Of a stretch of DNA of 64,000 nt, positions 33,527 through 41,921 are shown piece by piece. Within the stretch, counting starts at the first letter, position 1. Each line of letters opens with the position of its first letter. A program made the translations under genes and the position numbers. Source of the DNA: Acidimicrobiales bacterium (GTDB lineage Bacteria > Actinomycetota > Acidimicrobiia > Acidimicrobiales > Poriferisodalaceae). The notes beneath the pieces are model-generated. The model worked only from the letters and a program-made list of their open reading frames with translations. It was not told the origin of the DNA and searched no databases. The stretch is taken from contig VYDH01000030.1 in the NCBI GenBank assembly GCA_009843525.1, positions 124,001 to 188,000 on the forward strand, in the 5' to 3' direction.

Positions 33527-33752
33527 ATCGGCGCGGACTCGGCAAGTGTCAGCGGCGCAGGTGCGTGCATACGTTCGCAAGGCCCAAGAATTCGCCGACG
33601 CCGTCGCCAAAGACCTGCGCCGACTCCTTCCGCTCAAGACCCAGGCCGAATACGAACCAGAGGACATTGCGCACGGAGTCGCCGCCAAGGCGGTCGAACA
33701 AGCGCTGCGCTGCGTGAGCGTTGCGCAAGCTGTGGCTGCAAGCTTGAACTAG
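33519..33752 (+). CDS. Shortened HEPN-like protein (possible decayed toxin)
   Basis: 77 aa. The N-terminal part (VSAAQVRAYVRKAQEFADAV) matches the first helix of HEPN proteins and the C-terminal part (KDLRRLLPLKTQAEYEPEDI, AKAVEQALRCVSVAQ) matches the last helices. The middle, roughly 60 residues including the AYYA-type helix in normal HEPN proteins of about 130-140 aa, is missing. The frame is kept across the junction, so it looks like an in-frame internal deletion. The LK-x-x-AEY motif, where the catalytic region ends, is present. It overlaps the antitoxin gene by 8 nt. Confidence 0.6.
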   Translation: MPRSARTRQVSAAQVRAYVRKAQEFADAVAKDLRRLLPLKTQAEYEPEDIAHGVAAKAVEQALRCVSVAQAVAASLN

Positions 33753-33788
33753 CGGTTTCTGTCCGCTGCGAGACGCAGGAGCGCCGGC

Positions 33789-34393
33789 TCAGCCTTCGCT
33801 GTCGAAGCTGCCGGGTGCCGGTGCAGCCAACGTGCCGATCCATCTCTTGAGTGCGCGACGTGAGGACAGCCAGACGATCGGGAGTTCGGGGCGCTGCGCG
33901 GCCAGTGCCCGGACACGGGGTGCGTGCTCGCGGCGAGTCCGGATCGCCCAGCGGATGATGTGGTCGGGATCAGTCAGGATCGTTCGCAGGGGCGGCTCGC
34001 GCAGGCCGTTCCACAGCTCGGTCCGGTGCCGCACCCGGCGCAGCGTCCGCCGGATGACCCGCCAGGTCACCAGCCAGCGCGGCAAGTCGAGAAAGACCAA
34101 GAGATCGGCGCGTTCGGCCAGCAGCGGGCGGGCAACGGTGTACTGCCACTCCGTGACCCACTCATCAGAAGCGGCCAGGGCGATGACATCGTCGCGAAAC
34201 GTCGGTCTCGGTTCCCAGTTGGCACCGTGGTAGAGGCCGTCCATCTCCGCATACGGCAGGCCCAATCGGTGGAAACCTGCCGTGCGAGTGTCGACTTGCC
34301 CGCTGCCACCGCACCTGCCACCAATACCCGCTTCGATCTCCCCGGCAGCGGATCAGACCACCTCAGAACCGGCACTCCGGCAAGGGTAGGCAT
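33789..34393 (-). pseudogene. P-loop kinase (AAA_18/adenylate-kinase-like), frameshifted
   Basis: Two overlapping frames together make one gene. The first (34393 down to about 34268) reads VLRWSDPLPGRSKRVLVAGA then VAAGKSTLARQVST, a Walker A. The second (about 34267 down to 33789) continues GLPYAEMDGLYHGANWEPRP, TEWQYTVARPLL, LVFLDLPRWLVTWRVIRRTL and IIRWAIRTRREHAPRV. The expected phrase ARxxxxxLGLPYAE would be restored by one added base in the CGGTGG region at 34267-34270. A single-base deletion or a sequencing error in this G/C run explains it. Related proteins are small ATP-dependent kinases of unknown substrate. Confidence 0.75.
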
Positions 34394-34535
34394 GACCGGG
34401 CCACGAGCAGTCAGAACACCGGCACGACGCTGCATCCAACCGGCTTCGGCGGAGCGGTGTCGAGATGACGGCAACTCGGTGTCAATCGGGCGCTGTGCCT
34501 GTCTGCCCCTCGGAGCGCGTAGTAAGCCGGACGGC

Positions 34536-35603
34536 ATGGCAGCACGGTTGCGGCTGCGGGCCTGTGCTTGGGCCTTGGGAGCCATTGCCGTCCTCGCTGC
34601 TGCAGCATGCGGCTCGACCGGCCGGACCGAACAGGTCTCGACCGCCGGGTCCCTCGCCGAAGAGAGCGCTCAACCGTCCCCGGCAACCGTCGCCCCCACC
34701 ATCGGTGCATTCGCGGCATGCGATGACATTCCCGACGTGGAGAGCATCTTCGGGCCAGGGCCGGCTTACGACAGCCTCCCCTCATCGGTATTCGACACCG
34801 TCGGGGAGTACGGGGCGAAGCACAGCGACGAGTTCGGCTTCATGTGGAATGGCGCGGCGCCCGGCGGGGCCATCGTTGCGGCGTTCACCGGCAACATCGA
34901 GGCCCACCGCCAAGCGCTGGAAGCGCTGCTGCCGCCCGACACGCCCTTCGACGTGGTCAAGGTCGATCATTCCCACGCAGCACTCCTGGACCTCCAGGCA
35001 TCCATCGGGCGCCTCCAGGGAATACAAGGCATCGGCATCTGGACCGTGCGGAACCGGGTGTCGCTCGACTTCGTCGACCCGACGGACGCCACGCTCGAAC
35101 TGCTCGCTGAGACCGTGCCCGCGGACATGATCTGCCTCGAGGTCATCTACAGCGTCGAGCCACCCAGCGGGCCGCTCGACATCATCCCCCTCGACGTTGC
35201 CGGCGACCCACCGACCGACTGCTGGTGGGGCGGCTACGACCTCAGCCCCACCAAGTGCGAGAACCGCGTGGTTCTGCCGCCAGGGCTCGGCCATGTCGCC
35301 GTCCATCTCGATCCTGCTGCGCTGCCGGACCCTGCCGACACCCGGATCCAGCTGCTGGTGACCGAAGCCGGCTGCACCAGCGGCCGCGAGATGGGCGACG
35401 CCCTGCGAGGACCGCAGGTAATCGAGACCGACGACGCCGTGCTGGTGGCCTTCGCCGTAGTGCCCTACGTCGGCATGGCCAACTGCCCCGACAACCCGGA
35501 CGTACACGCAATCGTCGAACTGTCCCAGCCCCTGGGCGATCGTGCTCTGCTCCACGGCGTCCTCGTGCCGCCCGAGCCAATCCAGCTCCGCCCCGACCGC
35601 TAG
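34536..35603 (+). CDS. Lipoprotein of unknown function
   Basis: 355 aa. ATG at 34536 gives a lipoprotein signal MAARLRLRACAWALGAIAVL with lipobox AAAAC, followed by a low-complexity Ser/Ala/Glu segment. The rest has no family I recognise. It contains eight or more cysteines (CDDIPD, ICLEVIYS, DCWWGGYD, AGCTSG, ANCPDN), which suggests disulfides, and two domains with repeated TPEG-free beta patterns. It would be anchored to the outer face of the membrane. It is divergent from the kinase pseudogene. Confidence 0.7.
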   Translation: MAARLRLRACAWALGAIAVLAAAACGSTGRTEQVSTAGSLAEESAQPSPATVAPTIGAFAACDDIPDVESIFGPGPAYDSLPSSVFDTVGEYGAKHSDEFGFMWNGAAPGGAIVAAFTGNIEAHRQALEALLPPDTPFDVVKVDHSHAALLDLQASIGRLQGIQGIGIWTVRNRVSLDFVDPTDATLELLAETVPADMICLEVIYSVEPPSGPLDIIPLDVAGDPPTDCWWGGYDLSPTKCENRVVLPPGLGHVAVHLDPAALPDPADTRIQLLVTEAGCTSGREMGDALRGPQVIETDDAVLVAFAVVPYVGMANCPDNPDVHAIVELSQPLGDRALLHGVLVPPEPIQLRPDR

Positions 35604-35729
35604 GTGCGCTGCCGTTCGAGCTCATGCAACAGCTCGACGACGCCCTCCGCCTCCATCTCGACCTGTAGGCACATGAGCGAGTGCGGATCGCTGTGACGTG
35701 ATCGACGTCGCACATGTGCTGACGCAGGA

Positions 35730-36848
35730 TCACGCCGCGATGTATCGGGCGCTTGGCCGGATGATCTTGTTGTTGCGGGCTTGTTCGAGGATGTGGGCGC
35801 CCCAGCCCACGATGCGGCTTGCGGTGAAGGTGGAGGTGAACGCCTCTTGGGGGAGTCCGGCCAGGTGCAGCACGACTGCGGCGTAGTACTCGACGTTGGT
35901 GACGATGACGGCGCCGGGCTTGCGGTGGGCGAGCAATTCGAGCAGTTTCGTTTCGATGGCTGCCGCTCGCTCGACGAGCTCTCCGCCCAGCCCGAGCGCC
36001 ACTTGCTTCAGCGTTGCCGAGCGGGGATCGGCCGTGCGGTAGACGGCATGTCCGAATCCCATGAGCTTGCGGCCCGCGTCCAGCTCGGCTGTTGCCCAGG
36101 CTCGGGCCGATGCCGGGTCGCCGATGGATTCGATCATGTCGAGCACACGGCTCGGGGCGCCGCCGTGCAGCGGTCCCGCCAGCGCTCCGAGGGCTCCTGC
36201 GAATGCCGCCGACACCGATGCGCCGGTGCTGGTGATTACCCGGGCGGTGAACGCCGAGGCGTTGAAGCCGTGCTCGGCGGTGAGCCCCAAGTACGTCTCG
36301 ACAGCTCGTGTGTGCGCCGGTAGCGCTGCACGGCCCAGCGCCGCTCTCAGGAAGTGCGCTGCGTACGAGGTGTGGTCGTCTGGGGCTACTGGCTCGCCTC
36401 CGGAGCGGATGCGATTCACCGTTCCCAGCACGGTCGGGGCGGCACCTATGGCTTGCATCACCGCTCGCCGGCGTTCGGCATGGGTCATGTCGATGCTCGG
36501 ACGCCCGTCGACGACCAGCGGCAGCACGCTGGCCAGCACGGTCAGCGGGTCGAGGTCGGTGCGCGACAGCCTGACGACGAGGTCGAACGCATCCGCACCC
36601 AGCTCCCGATTTGACGACAGCTCGGCTGCGAAATTCGTCGCGGCGGCGGTGCACGGCTCCGTGCCGTCGATGAGCAGGCTGGCGATCGTCTCGAAGGATG
36701 CTGTCCGGGCGAGCTCGGTCGCGTCGCGGCCTCGGTAGTGGTACCAGCCCTCCTCGCCGAGAACCGTGCCGACGGCCGTGTCGGCCACGATCAAGCCCTT
36801 CAGCCCGGGCGGGGCGACGGATCCTGCGGGGACGACGTTGTTGCTCAT
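35730..36848 (-). CDS. Citrate synthase family protein (CitA/methylcitrate synthase-like)
   Basis: 372 aa from the ATG at 36848. Conserved parts are LHGGAPSRVLDMI (first catalytic His), GFGHAVYRTADPR (second His) and TNVEYYAAVVLHLAGLP, where the catalytic aspartate of PNVDFYS in E. coli-type enzymes is glutamate, as in some actinobacterial CitA-type proteins. It condenses oxaloacetate with acetyl- or propionyl-CoA. The divergent neighbour is an HTH-citrate synthase, and the 102-nt gap between them carries repeats covering both -35 regions. The glutamate could lower or change activity. Confidence 0.88.
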   Translation of the reverse strand: MSNNVVPAGSVAPPGLKGLIVADTAVGTVLGEEGWYHYRGRDATELARTASFETIASLLIDGTEPCTAAATNFAAELSSNRELGADAFDLVVRLSRTDLDPLTVLASVLPLVVDGRPSIDMTHAERRRAVMQAIGAAPTVLGTVNRIRSGGEPVAPDDHTSYAAHFLRAALGRAALPAHTRAVETYLGLTAEHGFNASAFTARVITSTGASVSAAFAGALGALAGPLHGGAPSRVLDMIESIGDPASARAWATAELDAGRKLMGFGHAVYRTADPRSATLKQVALGLGGELVERAAAIETKLLELLAHRKPGAVIVTNVEYYAAVVLHLAGLPQEAFTSTFTASRIVGWGAHILEQARNNKIIRPSARYIAA

Positions 36849-36855
36849 GGCAGCG

Positions 36856-36906
36856 AGCGTAGGCGCAGAAAGATATATTGACAATGTTGATCAATATCAA
36901 TGTTGC
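36856..36906. promoter_or_regulatory. Divergent promoter/operator of the citrate synthase pair
   Basis: On the minus strand TTGTCA (36879-36884) and TACGCT (36856-36861) are 17 nt apart and lead to a nearly leaderless start at 36848. On the plus strand TTGACA (36878-36883) precedes the HTH gene. Overlaid are a direct repeat CAATGTTG (36882-36889 and 36898-36905, 16-nt period) and an inverted repeat ATATTGA (36875-36881) / TCAATAT (36891-36897). The repeats cover both -35 boxes, so one DNA-binding protein could control both genes. Confidence 0.6.
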
Positions 36907-36950
36907 CGCGCTGCACACTGGGCACCGGAGACCGAAGGCGAATCAAGCGC

Positions 36951-38123
36951 ATGGACGATTGGCTGACGACCGAACAGGCGGCTGCACGCCTCGGTGTCAA
37001 GCGAGAGACGTTGTATGCCTACGTGAGCAGGGGATTGCTGCACCGGGCGCTCGACACGGACGGTCGCAGGTCTCGATTCGATCCTGCAGAGATCGATCAG
37101 CTGCGACGGCGACAACGACCGGAGGGAGAGTTCGCCACGCTCGTGACGACCCGCATCGCACGACCTGCCGATGAAGGCGTGTACGTGCGCGGCCGGGATC
37201 TCGTGGCCGAGGCCGCACTGTCGACGTTCGAAGAGGCAGCCGACCGGATATGGCAAGCAGCTCCAGGCGAGCCGTGGCCATCCGTCGCCGATCCCGACGG
37301 CGACCATGACGACATTGGGGTCCGACTCCCGAAGAGATCGCCCCTCATGGACCGGCTCCGGATCGGAGTCACACTGGCCTCTGCCACAGACCCCCTGCGG
37401 GACGACCTGTCGCCGATCTCTGTGCGCACTGCCGGACGCCGGGCCGTGTGCGCGATGGTCAACTCTCTGCCGCGGCGCTGCAATCCCCAGGGCGGGAGCG
37501 TGGCCGACACGCTGTGGTGCCGATTGGCCCGCCGTCAGGCCAGCCAGCGACGCCGAGCAGCGCTGAACCGAGCACTCGTGCTCTTGGCCGAGCACGGATT
37601 GGCGAGTTCCACGCTGGGGGCACGAGTCGCAGCGTCGGTTCGTGCCGATCCCTACTCGGTCATCACCGCCGGTCTCGGCGTGCTCGGCGGCCGCCTGCAC
37701 GGCGCAGCGAGTGCTCCGGTGCACCGACTTCTCGCAGAAGCAGCGCGCGGCGGCGACGCGGCCAGCGCACTCGGCGAAGCTCAGCGCAACCTGGGCTTCA
37801 CGCCCGGATTCGGGCACGTCACGCTCAAGCGACGAGACGCCCGCTGCGGCGCACTGATGGAGGCGCTGGCCAGCGCCTGGCCCACCGACGAGCGCCTCGG
37901 AACGGTCCTCGAGGTGTACAACCTCGCAGCCGACCGCACCGAGGGCATCGCCACCGTCGATTTCGCACTCGGCGCCTTCACCTACCTGGCCGACATGACA
38001 CCCGAGTCCGGCGAGGCCATCTTCGCCATCGCACGCACCGTGGGCTGGATCGCCCACGCCCTGGAGGAATACGACGAAGAGCCCCTCAGATTCCGCTTCC
38101 GAGCCCGCTACATCGGCGACTGA
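36951..38123 (+). CDS. HTH-citrate synthase fusion protein
   Basis: 390 aa from the ATG at 36951. Residues about 1-50 are an excisionase/MerR-like helix-turn-helix (WLTTEQAAARLGVKRETLYAYVSRG). Residues about 60-390 are a citrate synthase fold with RLHGAASAPVHRLL, LGFTPGFGHVTLKRRDAR and TVDFALGAFTYLADM, keeping H, H and D at the three catalytic places. The fusion is widespread in actinobacteria beside a CitA-type gene but has no settled function. It may be a metabolite-sensing regulator, an enzyme, or both. It probably binds the repeats between itself and its divergent partner. Confidence 0.85.
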   Translation: MDDWLTTEQAAARLGVKRETLYAYVSRGLLHRALDTDGRRSRFDPAEIDQLRRRQRPEGEFATLVTTRIARPADEGVYVRGRDLVAEAALSTFEEAADRIWQAAPGEPWPSVADPDGDHDDIGVRLPKRSPLMDRLRIGVTLASATDPLRDDLSPISVRTAGRRAVCAMVNSLPRRCNPQGGSVADTLWCRLARRQASQRRRAALNRALVLLAEHGLASSTLGARVAASVRADPYSVITAGLGVLGGRLHGAASAPVHRLLAEAARGGDAASALGEAQRNLGFTPGFGHVTLKRRDARCGALMEALASAWPTDERLGTVLEVYNLAADRTEGIATVDFALGAFTYLADMTPESGEAIFAIARTVGWIAHALEEYDEEPLRFRFRARYIGD

Positions 38124-38133
38124 CTACCCAAGC

Positions 38134-38718
38134 TCACCCATCGCAGGGGGCGCCGACGGCCAGCTGTACGGGGATCTCCTCGTCTTCCGACGAGACGATC
38201 ACCTCGACGCAGCCGGGTTCATTCACCCAGATGCCGCCGGCCCAGACCATCCACTCGCCGCGATCGGCGCCACATGGCCAGCCACCTACGTACTCAGCCG
38301 AATTGACGTCGCACGCGGGACCGTGCGAGTCGCAGGGACCGGCCGTCAGTGCGTCGACGCGCACGAGCACATCGTCCCCGTAATCCAAGAACGCGTCGCC
38401 TGGGGCTGCCGCAATCGCCAGCGAGGCTTGCTGAGCGCGGCGCACGAGCAACCCGAACTTTGCGAACCGGTAGTCCTCTCGGCCAGAGCCTTCCGACCCC
38501 GATCGCCCGAGCTGCAATGTCCCTGTGGGCAGTGCTATGAATCCGCCGCCCGAACCATGTGCTGCGTAGCCAGGACCAGGCTCGGGTACCACGTCGATGA
38601 TGTGCAGGCATTCGACGACCCGGTGCCGGAGCTGAGCGTCGGTCGCCAGATCGTCCCCTGTGCTGCCGGTGCAGCCCGAGACCAGTCCTGCAGCCAGCAC
38701 CGCACAAGCGAGTCGCAC
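38134..38718 (-). CDS. Lipoprotein of unknown function
   Basis: 194 aa from a GTG at 38718, selected because it starts a compact lipoprotein signal (VRLACAVLAAGLVSGC, with lipobox VSGC). The mature protein has LRHRVVECLHIIDVVPEPGP near its start and about seven cysteines, several paired in short spacing (GPCDSHGPACDVN, GWPCGAD). No family recognised. It is separated from the DUF2237 gene by 26 nt on the same strand. Confidence 0.6.
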   Translation of the reverse strand: MRLACAVLAAGLVSGCTGSTGDDLATDAQLRHRVVECLHIIDVVPEPGPGYAAHGSGGGFIALPTGTLQLGRSGSEGSGREDYRFAKFGLLVRRAQQASLAIAAAPGDAFLDYGDDVLVRVDALTAGPCDSHGPACDVNSAEYVGGWPCGADRGEWMVWAGGIWVNEPGCVEVIVSSEDEEIPVQLAVGAPCDG

Positions 38719-38744
38719 CAGCCCGGCGGGCTGGCGGCGGGGCG

Positions 38745-39116
38745 TCAGGCGGTGTTGCCGGTGAACCGGTGCTCCTCTAGGTCGCTCAGGCTGGCCCACT
38801 CCAGCGTGCGGGCGTGGGTCGACTCCAGCACCACTGGGGGAGCGACGCCCGCCTCGAACGCTTCGGTCCAGCGTGAGGCGCACAGGCACCACTGGTCGCC
38901 GGGCTTCAGCCCGTCGAAGCCCGTAGCCGGCTGCGGCGTCGACAGGTCGTTGCCGGCCGAGGCGGAGAACTCCAGGAACTCCGCCGTCATCACGGCGCAG
39001 ACGGTGTGAACGCCGAAATCACCCGAGTCGGTGTTGCAGCAGCCGTCGCGGAACCAGCCGGTCAGCGGGTCATACGAGCACGGCTGCAGCTCGTCGCCGA
39101 GAACGTTCTGGGCCAC
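38745..39116 (-). CDS. DUF2237 family protein
   Basis: 123 aa from a GTG at 39116. The family is unmistakable: NVLGDELQPCSYDPLTGWFR, DGCCNTDSGDFGVHTVC, LSTPQPATGFDGLKPGDQWC and APPVVLESTHARTLE. Five or six conserved cysteines are present, consistent with a metal or redox role, but the function is not established. A short cytosolic protein. Confidence 0.92.
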   Translation of the reverse strand: MAQNVLGDELQPCSYDPLTGWFRDGCCNTDSGDFGVHTVCAVMTAEFLEFSASAGNDLSTPQPATGFDGLKPGDQWCLCASRWTEAFEAGVAPPVVLESTHARTLEWASLSDLEEHRFTGNTA

Positions 39117-39129
39117 GCCGCCCAGTCTC

Positions 39130-39528
39130 TCAGGTCGCCGCCATGGTCGAACGTGCAGCCGATCGCGCACGCAGGCGGGCGGCGGCCGCGTAGGCCAGCC
39201 AGCCCAGGCACCACGCCGTGACGATGACGACCAGCACCGTCTCGCCGCTGGCATCCAGGCCCGGGGCGTAGAACGGCTCCACGAAGTAGTGCGAGATGAA
39301 GCCGCCGCGGTAGGGCGTCTGCTGTGCGAGGCGCCACAGGTCCTTCTCCCACATCGTCAGCGGGCACGGCAGCCGGGGGATATTGATGGCTGCGATCGGC
39401 AGCACCACGGCCAGGTACCACGGCATCATGCGCCGGCGGCGCGCTGCCAGCGGTGCTCCCACAACGACGAAGACGGCCAGCAGCCCATGGGTAAGCGCCA
39501 CGGCTGCCGCCGCCAACCACGCGGCCAC
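39130..39528 (-). CDS. DUF2784 membrane protein
   Basis: 132 aa, four hydrophobic helices. Identified by LTHGLLAVFVVVGAPLA, then INIPRLPCPLTMWEKDL, and YRGGFISHYFVEPFYAPGL, the typical DUF2784 blocks. Function unknown. It lies 13 nt upstream of the DUF2237 gene on the same strand and probably shares its transcript. Confidence 0.9.
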   Translation of the reverse strand: MAAWLAAAAVALTHGLLAVFVVVGAPLAARRRRMMPWYLAVVLPIAAINIPRLPCPLTMWEKDLWRLAQQTPYRGGFISHYFVEPFYAPGLDASGETVLVVIVTAWCLGWLAYAAAARLRARSAARSTMAAT

Positions 39529-39572
39529 GCATCCACGCTACGCGTGGCGGCTCTGCCCGGGAACTCAGCCGC

Positions 39573-40337
39573 TCAGCCGACGATCAGCTCCCGCAGCGGC
39601 CCGAAGATCGTCGGGCTGGCGGCGAACACCAAGTCGTCGTTGAGCTCGTTCGGGAGCTCGACCTGGGCGCCGGATTCGGTTGCGATCAACGCGCCAGCGG
39701 CCCAGTCATACACCCGGAGATCGTGCTCGAAGAAGGCGTCGCAGCGACCGTTGGCAACCCAGCACAGGTGCAGCGCCGCGGAGCCGAAGGCCCGGACGTC
39801 GCGGGTGGCGGGAAGCACACGCGCCAGCGCCGCCGCCTGCTGGCGACGCCGTTCGGCATGGTACGAAAAGCCGGTTGCCACCAAGGCCTGCGCTAGGCCG
39901 TCCGAGGAGGCGGCGGCAATCGGCACACCGTCCAAGCGAGCCCCGGAGCCGAGTGCGGCCGAGAACACTTCGCCGCGCAGAACGTCGGCAACAGCCCCCG
40001 CCACAACAGTGCCGTCACGGGTCGCAGCGATGCTCACCGCGAACACCGGCAGGTCGTACAGGAAGTTGACGGTGCCGTCGATCGGGTCCACGATCCAGCC
40101 GACGCCGCTGCCACCGACTTCGTCAGCCAACTCCTCGCCGACAATCGAAGAGTCCGGGCAGCGACGCAGCAGCTCGCCGCGGATGAATTCCTCGGACTGA
40201 ATGTCCACGGCGGTGACCACATCGGTCGGGGAGGACTTGGTGCGCAGGGCCTCACCGGTGCCGGTCACACCGCGCAGGAACGCGGCGGCACTCCCGGCAA
40301 CATCAACCGCGACGGCCTCAAGCTCAGCAGGCGTCAT
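39573..40337 (-). CDS. Inositol monophosphatase family protein (SuhB/HisN-like)
   Basis: 254 aa. Metal-dependent phosphatase of the IMPase fold: IVGEELADE for the first metal glutamates, GWIVDPIDGTVNFLYDLPVF (motif DPIDGTxNF) and VYDWAAGALIATESGA for the C-terminal metal aspartate. It hydrolyses a phosphate ester such as inositol 1-phosphate, histidinol phosphate or NADP; the substrate cannot be decided from the sequence. The downstream lipase-like gene starts after only a few bases on the other side. Confidence 0.92.
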   Translation of the reverse strand: MTPAELEAVAVDVAGSAAAFLRGVTGTGEALRTKSSPTDVVTAVDIQSEEFIRGELLRRCPDSSIVGEELADEVGGSGVGWIVDPIDGTVNFLYDLPVFAVSIAATRDGTVVAGAVADVLRGEVFSAALGSGARLDGVPIAAASSDGLAQALVATGFSYHAERRRQQAAALARVLPATRDVRAFGSAALHLCWVANGRCDAFFEHDLRVYDWAAGALIATESGAQVELPNELNDDLVFAASPTIFGPLRELIVG

Positions 40338-40344
40338 GCGGGGG

Positions 40345-41892
40345 TCACTTTGTCACGTTGTCGCCCAGCCACCCCAGCAGCAGCTCAAGAAACTCAGGGG
40401 CGAATTCCGGTCTCAGCAGGTCGTACTCGTCGGGACTGCCGGTGGTCGCCACCTGGAACAGATGGTTGGCTCTCTGAACCGTCCCGATCGCATAGCTCGG
40501 CACGTCCGATGCTGCGATCGCAGCGGACACGGCGCTTGCGTTGGGACCGGCGCGCACTTGTGTGTCCAGCTCGCCGAACAGCGCAAGCACGGGAACGTCC
40601 AAGGCGGCGATGGCGGCCGCGGAGTCGTGCTGGAGAGTCGACGCGAACCACGGGCTCTGCCAGCCGGTCATCTCCTGGCTGACGACCACATCCAGGTATT
40701 CGTCGAGATCGCCCAGGGCCCCGCGACTCTGCTCGGGCAGCTCTTGCAGCTGCTGGTGAGCGAGTGCACGAATGGCCACCTCCACGTCATCCCATCCGTC
40801 TCCCGCCGCAATCGCCTCGAAGACCAATCGCTGGATCGCTTGGTATTGCTCAATCTGATCCGGCGGCGTCCCGGCCAGCTCCAGCAGCTCCAGCTGGGTC
40901 TCGAGCAGCTCAGGTCCTGGCATGGCGGGAGCCGCCAACAGTACGACGAAGGCGACGCTGTCGGACTGGCTGGCCGTCAACGGCGCCACCATGCCACCCT
41001 CGCTGTGGCCGACCAGGCCGATGCGCTCGGCGTCGATGTCGTCTCGGGAGATGAGCAGGTCCACGGCTGCTGCCACATCTGCCGCTCGATCCTCGATGGT
41101 GGCCTGCAAGCCGTCGCCGGACGACCCGCCGACGCCGCGGTCGTCGTAGCGAAGCGAAGCGATGCCGATGTCGGCCAACTCCTCGGCGAGCGCTGCGAAG
41201 ACCGCGAATCCGGCTACGTCGACATTGCGCGTCTGGTCACCGCTGCCGCTGATCATGACGACGGCCGGGTGCGGCCCGTTGCCATCGGGCAGGGCCAACT
41301 CACCCGCAAGAACGATCTCGCCGTTGTTGAAGACCACCTCTTCGCTGCGAAACCTCGACGGTTCGGGGTCGCCGGCTCGCTCCAATCGAAAGATGCCCCG
41401 CGCTTCGACCTGGGTGAATTCGCCGTCGATTACCCCATCGCGCACTTCGCCGTCCCAGACGGCCTGACCGAAGGGCGACTCGAGCTCGAAACGGATATGA
41501 CGTCCGTCGAGCGAGACGTTGACCAGTTCGAGCCCGATCCCGCCCTGGATGTCCATTGCTGCGAGCAGCTCGTCACCGGACAGCTCGAATGCGACGGCAA
41601 TGGGCAGTTCGCCGAGCGCCACGATGCGGGTGACGCCCTCCCAGCGACCCACCAGTTCTGCGGCGATGCCGATGTCGGCCGCTGGGGCGACTGTGGGTTC
41701 AGGTTGATCTGAGGTCGCGGGAACTGCCGGCAACTCCGTGGTCGAGGCGGGGGCTGTCGTCGCGAGAGGTTCGGGCGCTTCCGTGATGGCTGTGGTCGGG
41801 TCCGTGCGGGCAGTCGTTGGCGGCGAGACGCCCGAACTGCTGCAGGCGAACACCATCACACTGACCAGCAGCGCCGTCAGTGCTGGGAGCAT
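40345..41892 (-). CDS. Alpha/beta hydrolase lipoprotein
   Basis: 515 aa from an ATG at 41892. Lipoprotein signal MLPALTALLVSVMVFAC (lipobox VFAC) followed by a Thr/Pro/Ala-rich linker, then a beta-rich N-terminal domain (about 90-220) and an alpha/beta hydrolase domain with nucleophile elbow LVGHSEGGMVA, acid in ALFGELDTQV and histidine in QRANHLFQ. The ending matches YqiA/DUF-type serine hydrolases of the 'alpha/beta hydrolase family' that follow a lipocalin-like N-domain. It is a secreted or surface esterase-like enzyme; substrate unknown. Confidence 0.85.
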   Translation of the reverse strand: MLPALTALLVSVMVFACSSSGVSPPTTARTDPTTAITEAPEPLATTAPASTTELPAVPATSDQPEPTVAPAADIGIAAELVGRWEGVTRIVALGELPIAVAFELSGDELLAAMDIQGGIGLELVNVSLDGRHIRFELESPFGQAVWDGEVRDGVIDGEFTQVEARGIFRLERAGDPEPSRFRSEEVVFNNGEIVLAGELALPDGNGPHPAVVMISGSGDQTRNVDVAGFAVFAALAEELADIGIASLRYDDRGVGGSSGDGLQATIEDRAADVAAAVDLLISRDDIDAERIGLVGHSEGGMVAPLTASQSDSVAFVVLLAAPAMPGPELLETQLELLELAGTPPDQIEQYQAIQRLVFEAIAAGDGWDDVEVAIRALAHQQLQELPEQSRGALGDLDEYLDVVVSQEMTGWQSPWFASTLQHDSAAAIAALDVPVLALFGELDTQVRAGPNASAVSAAIAASDVPSYAIGTVQRANHLFQVATTGSPDEYDLLRPEFAPEFLELLLGWLGDNVTK

Positions 41893-41921
41893 GCGTGCCG
41901 GCCTCGGGCCGGGCGGGCGGC

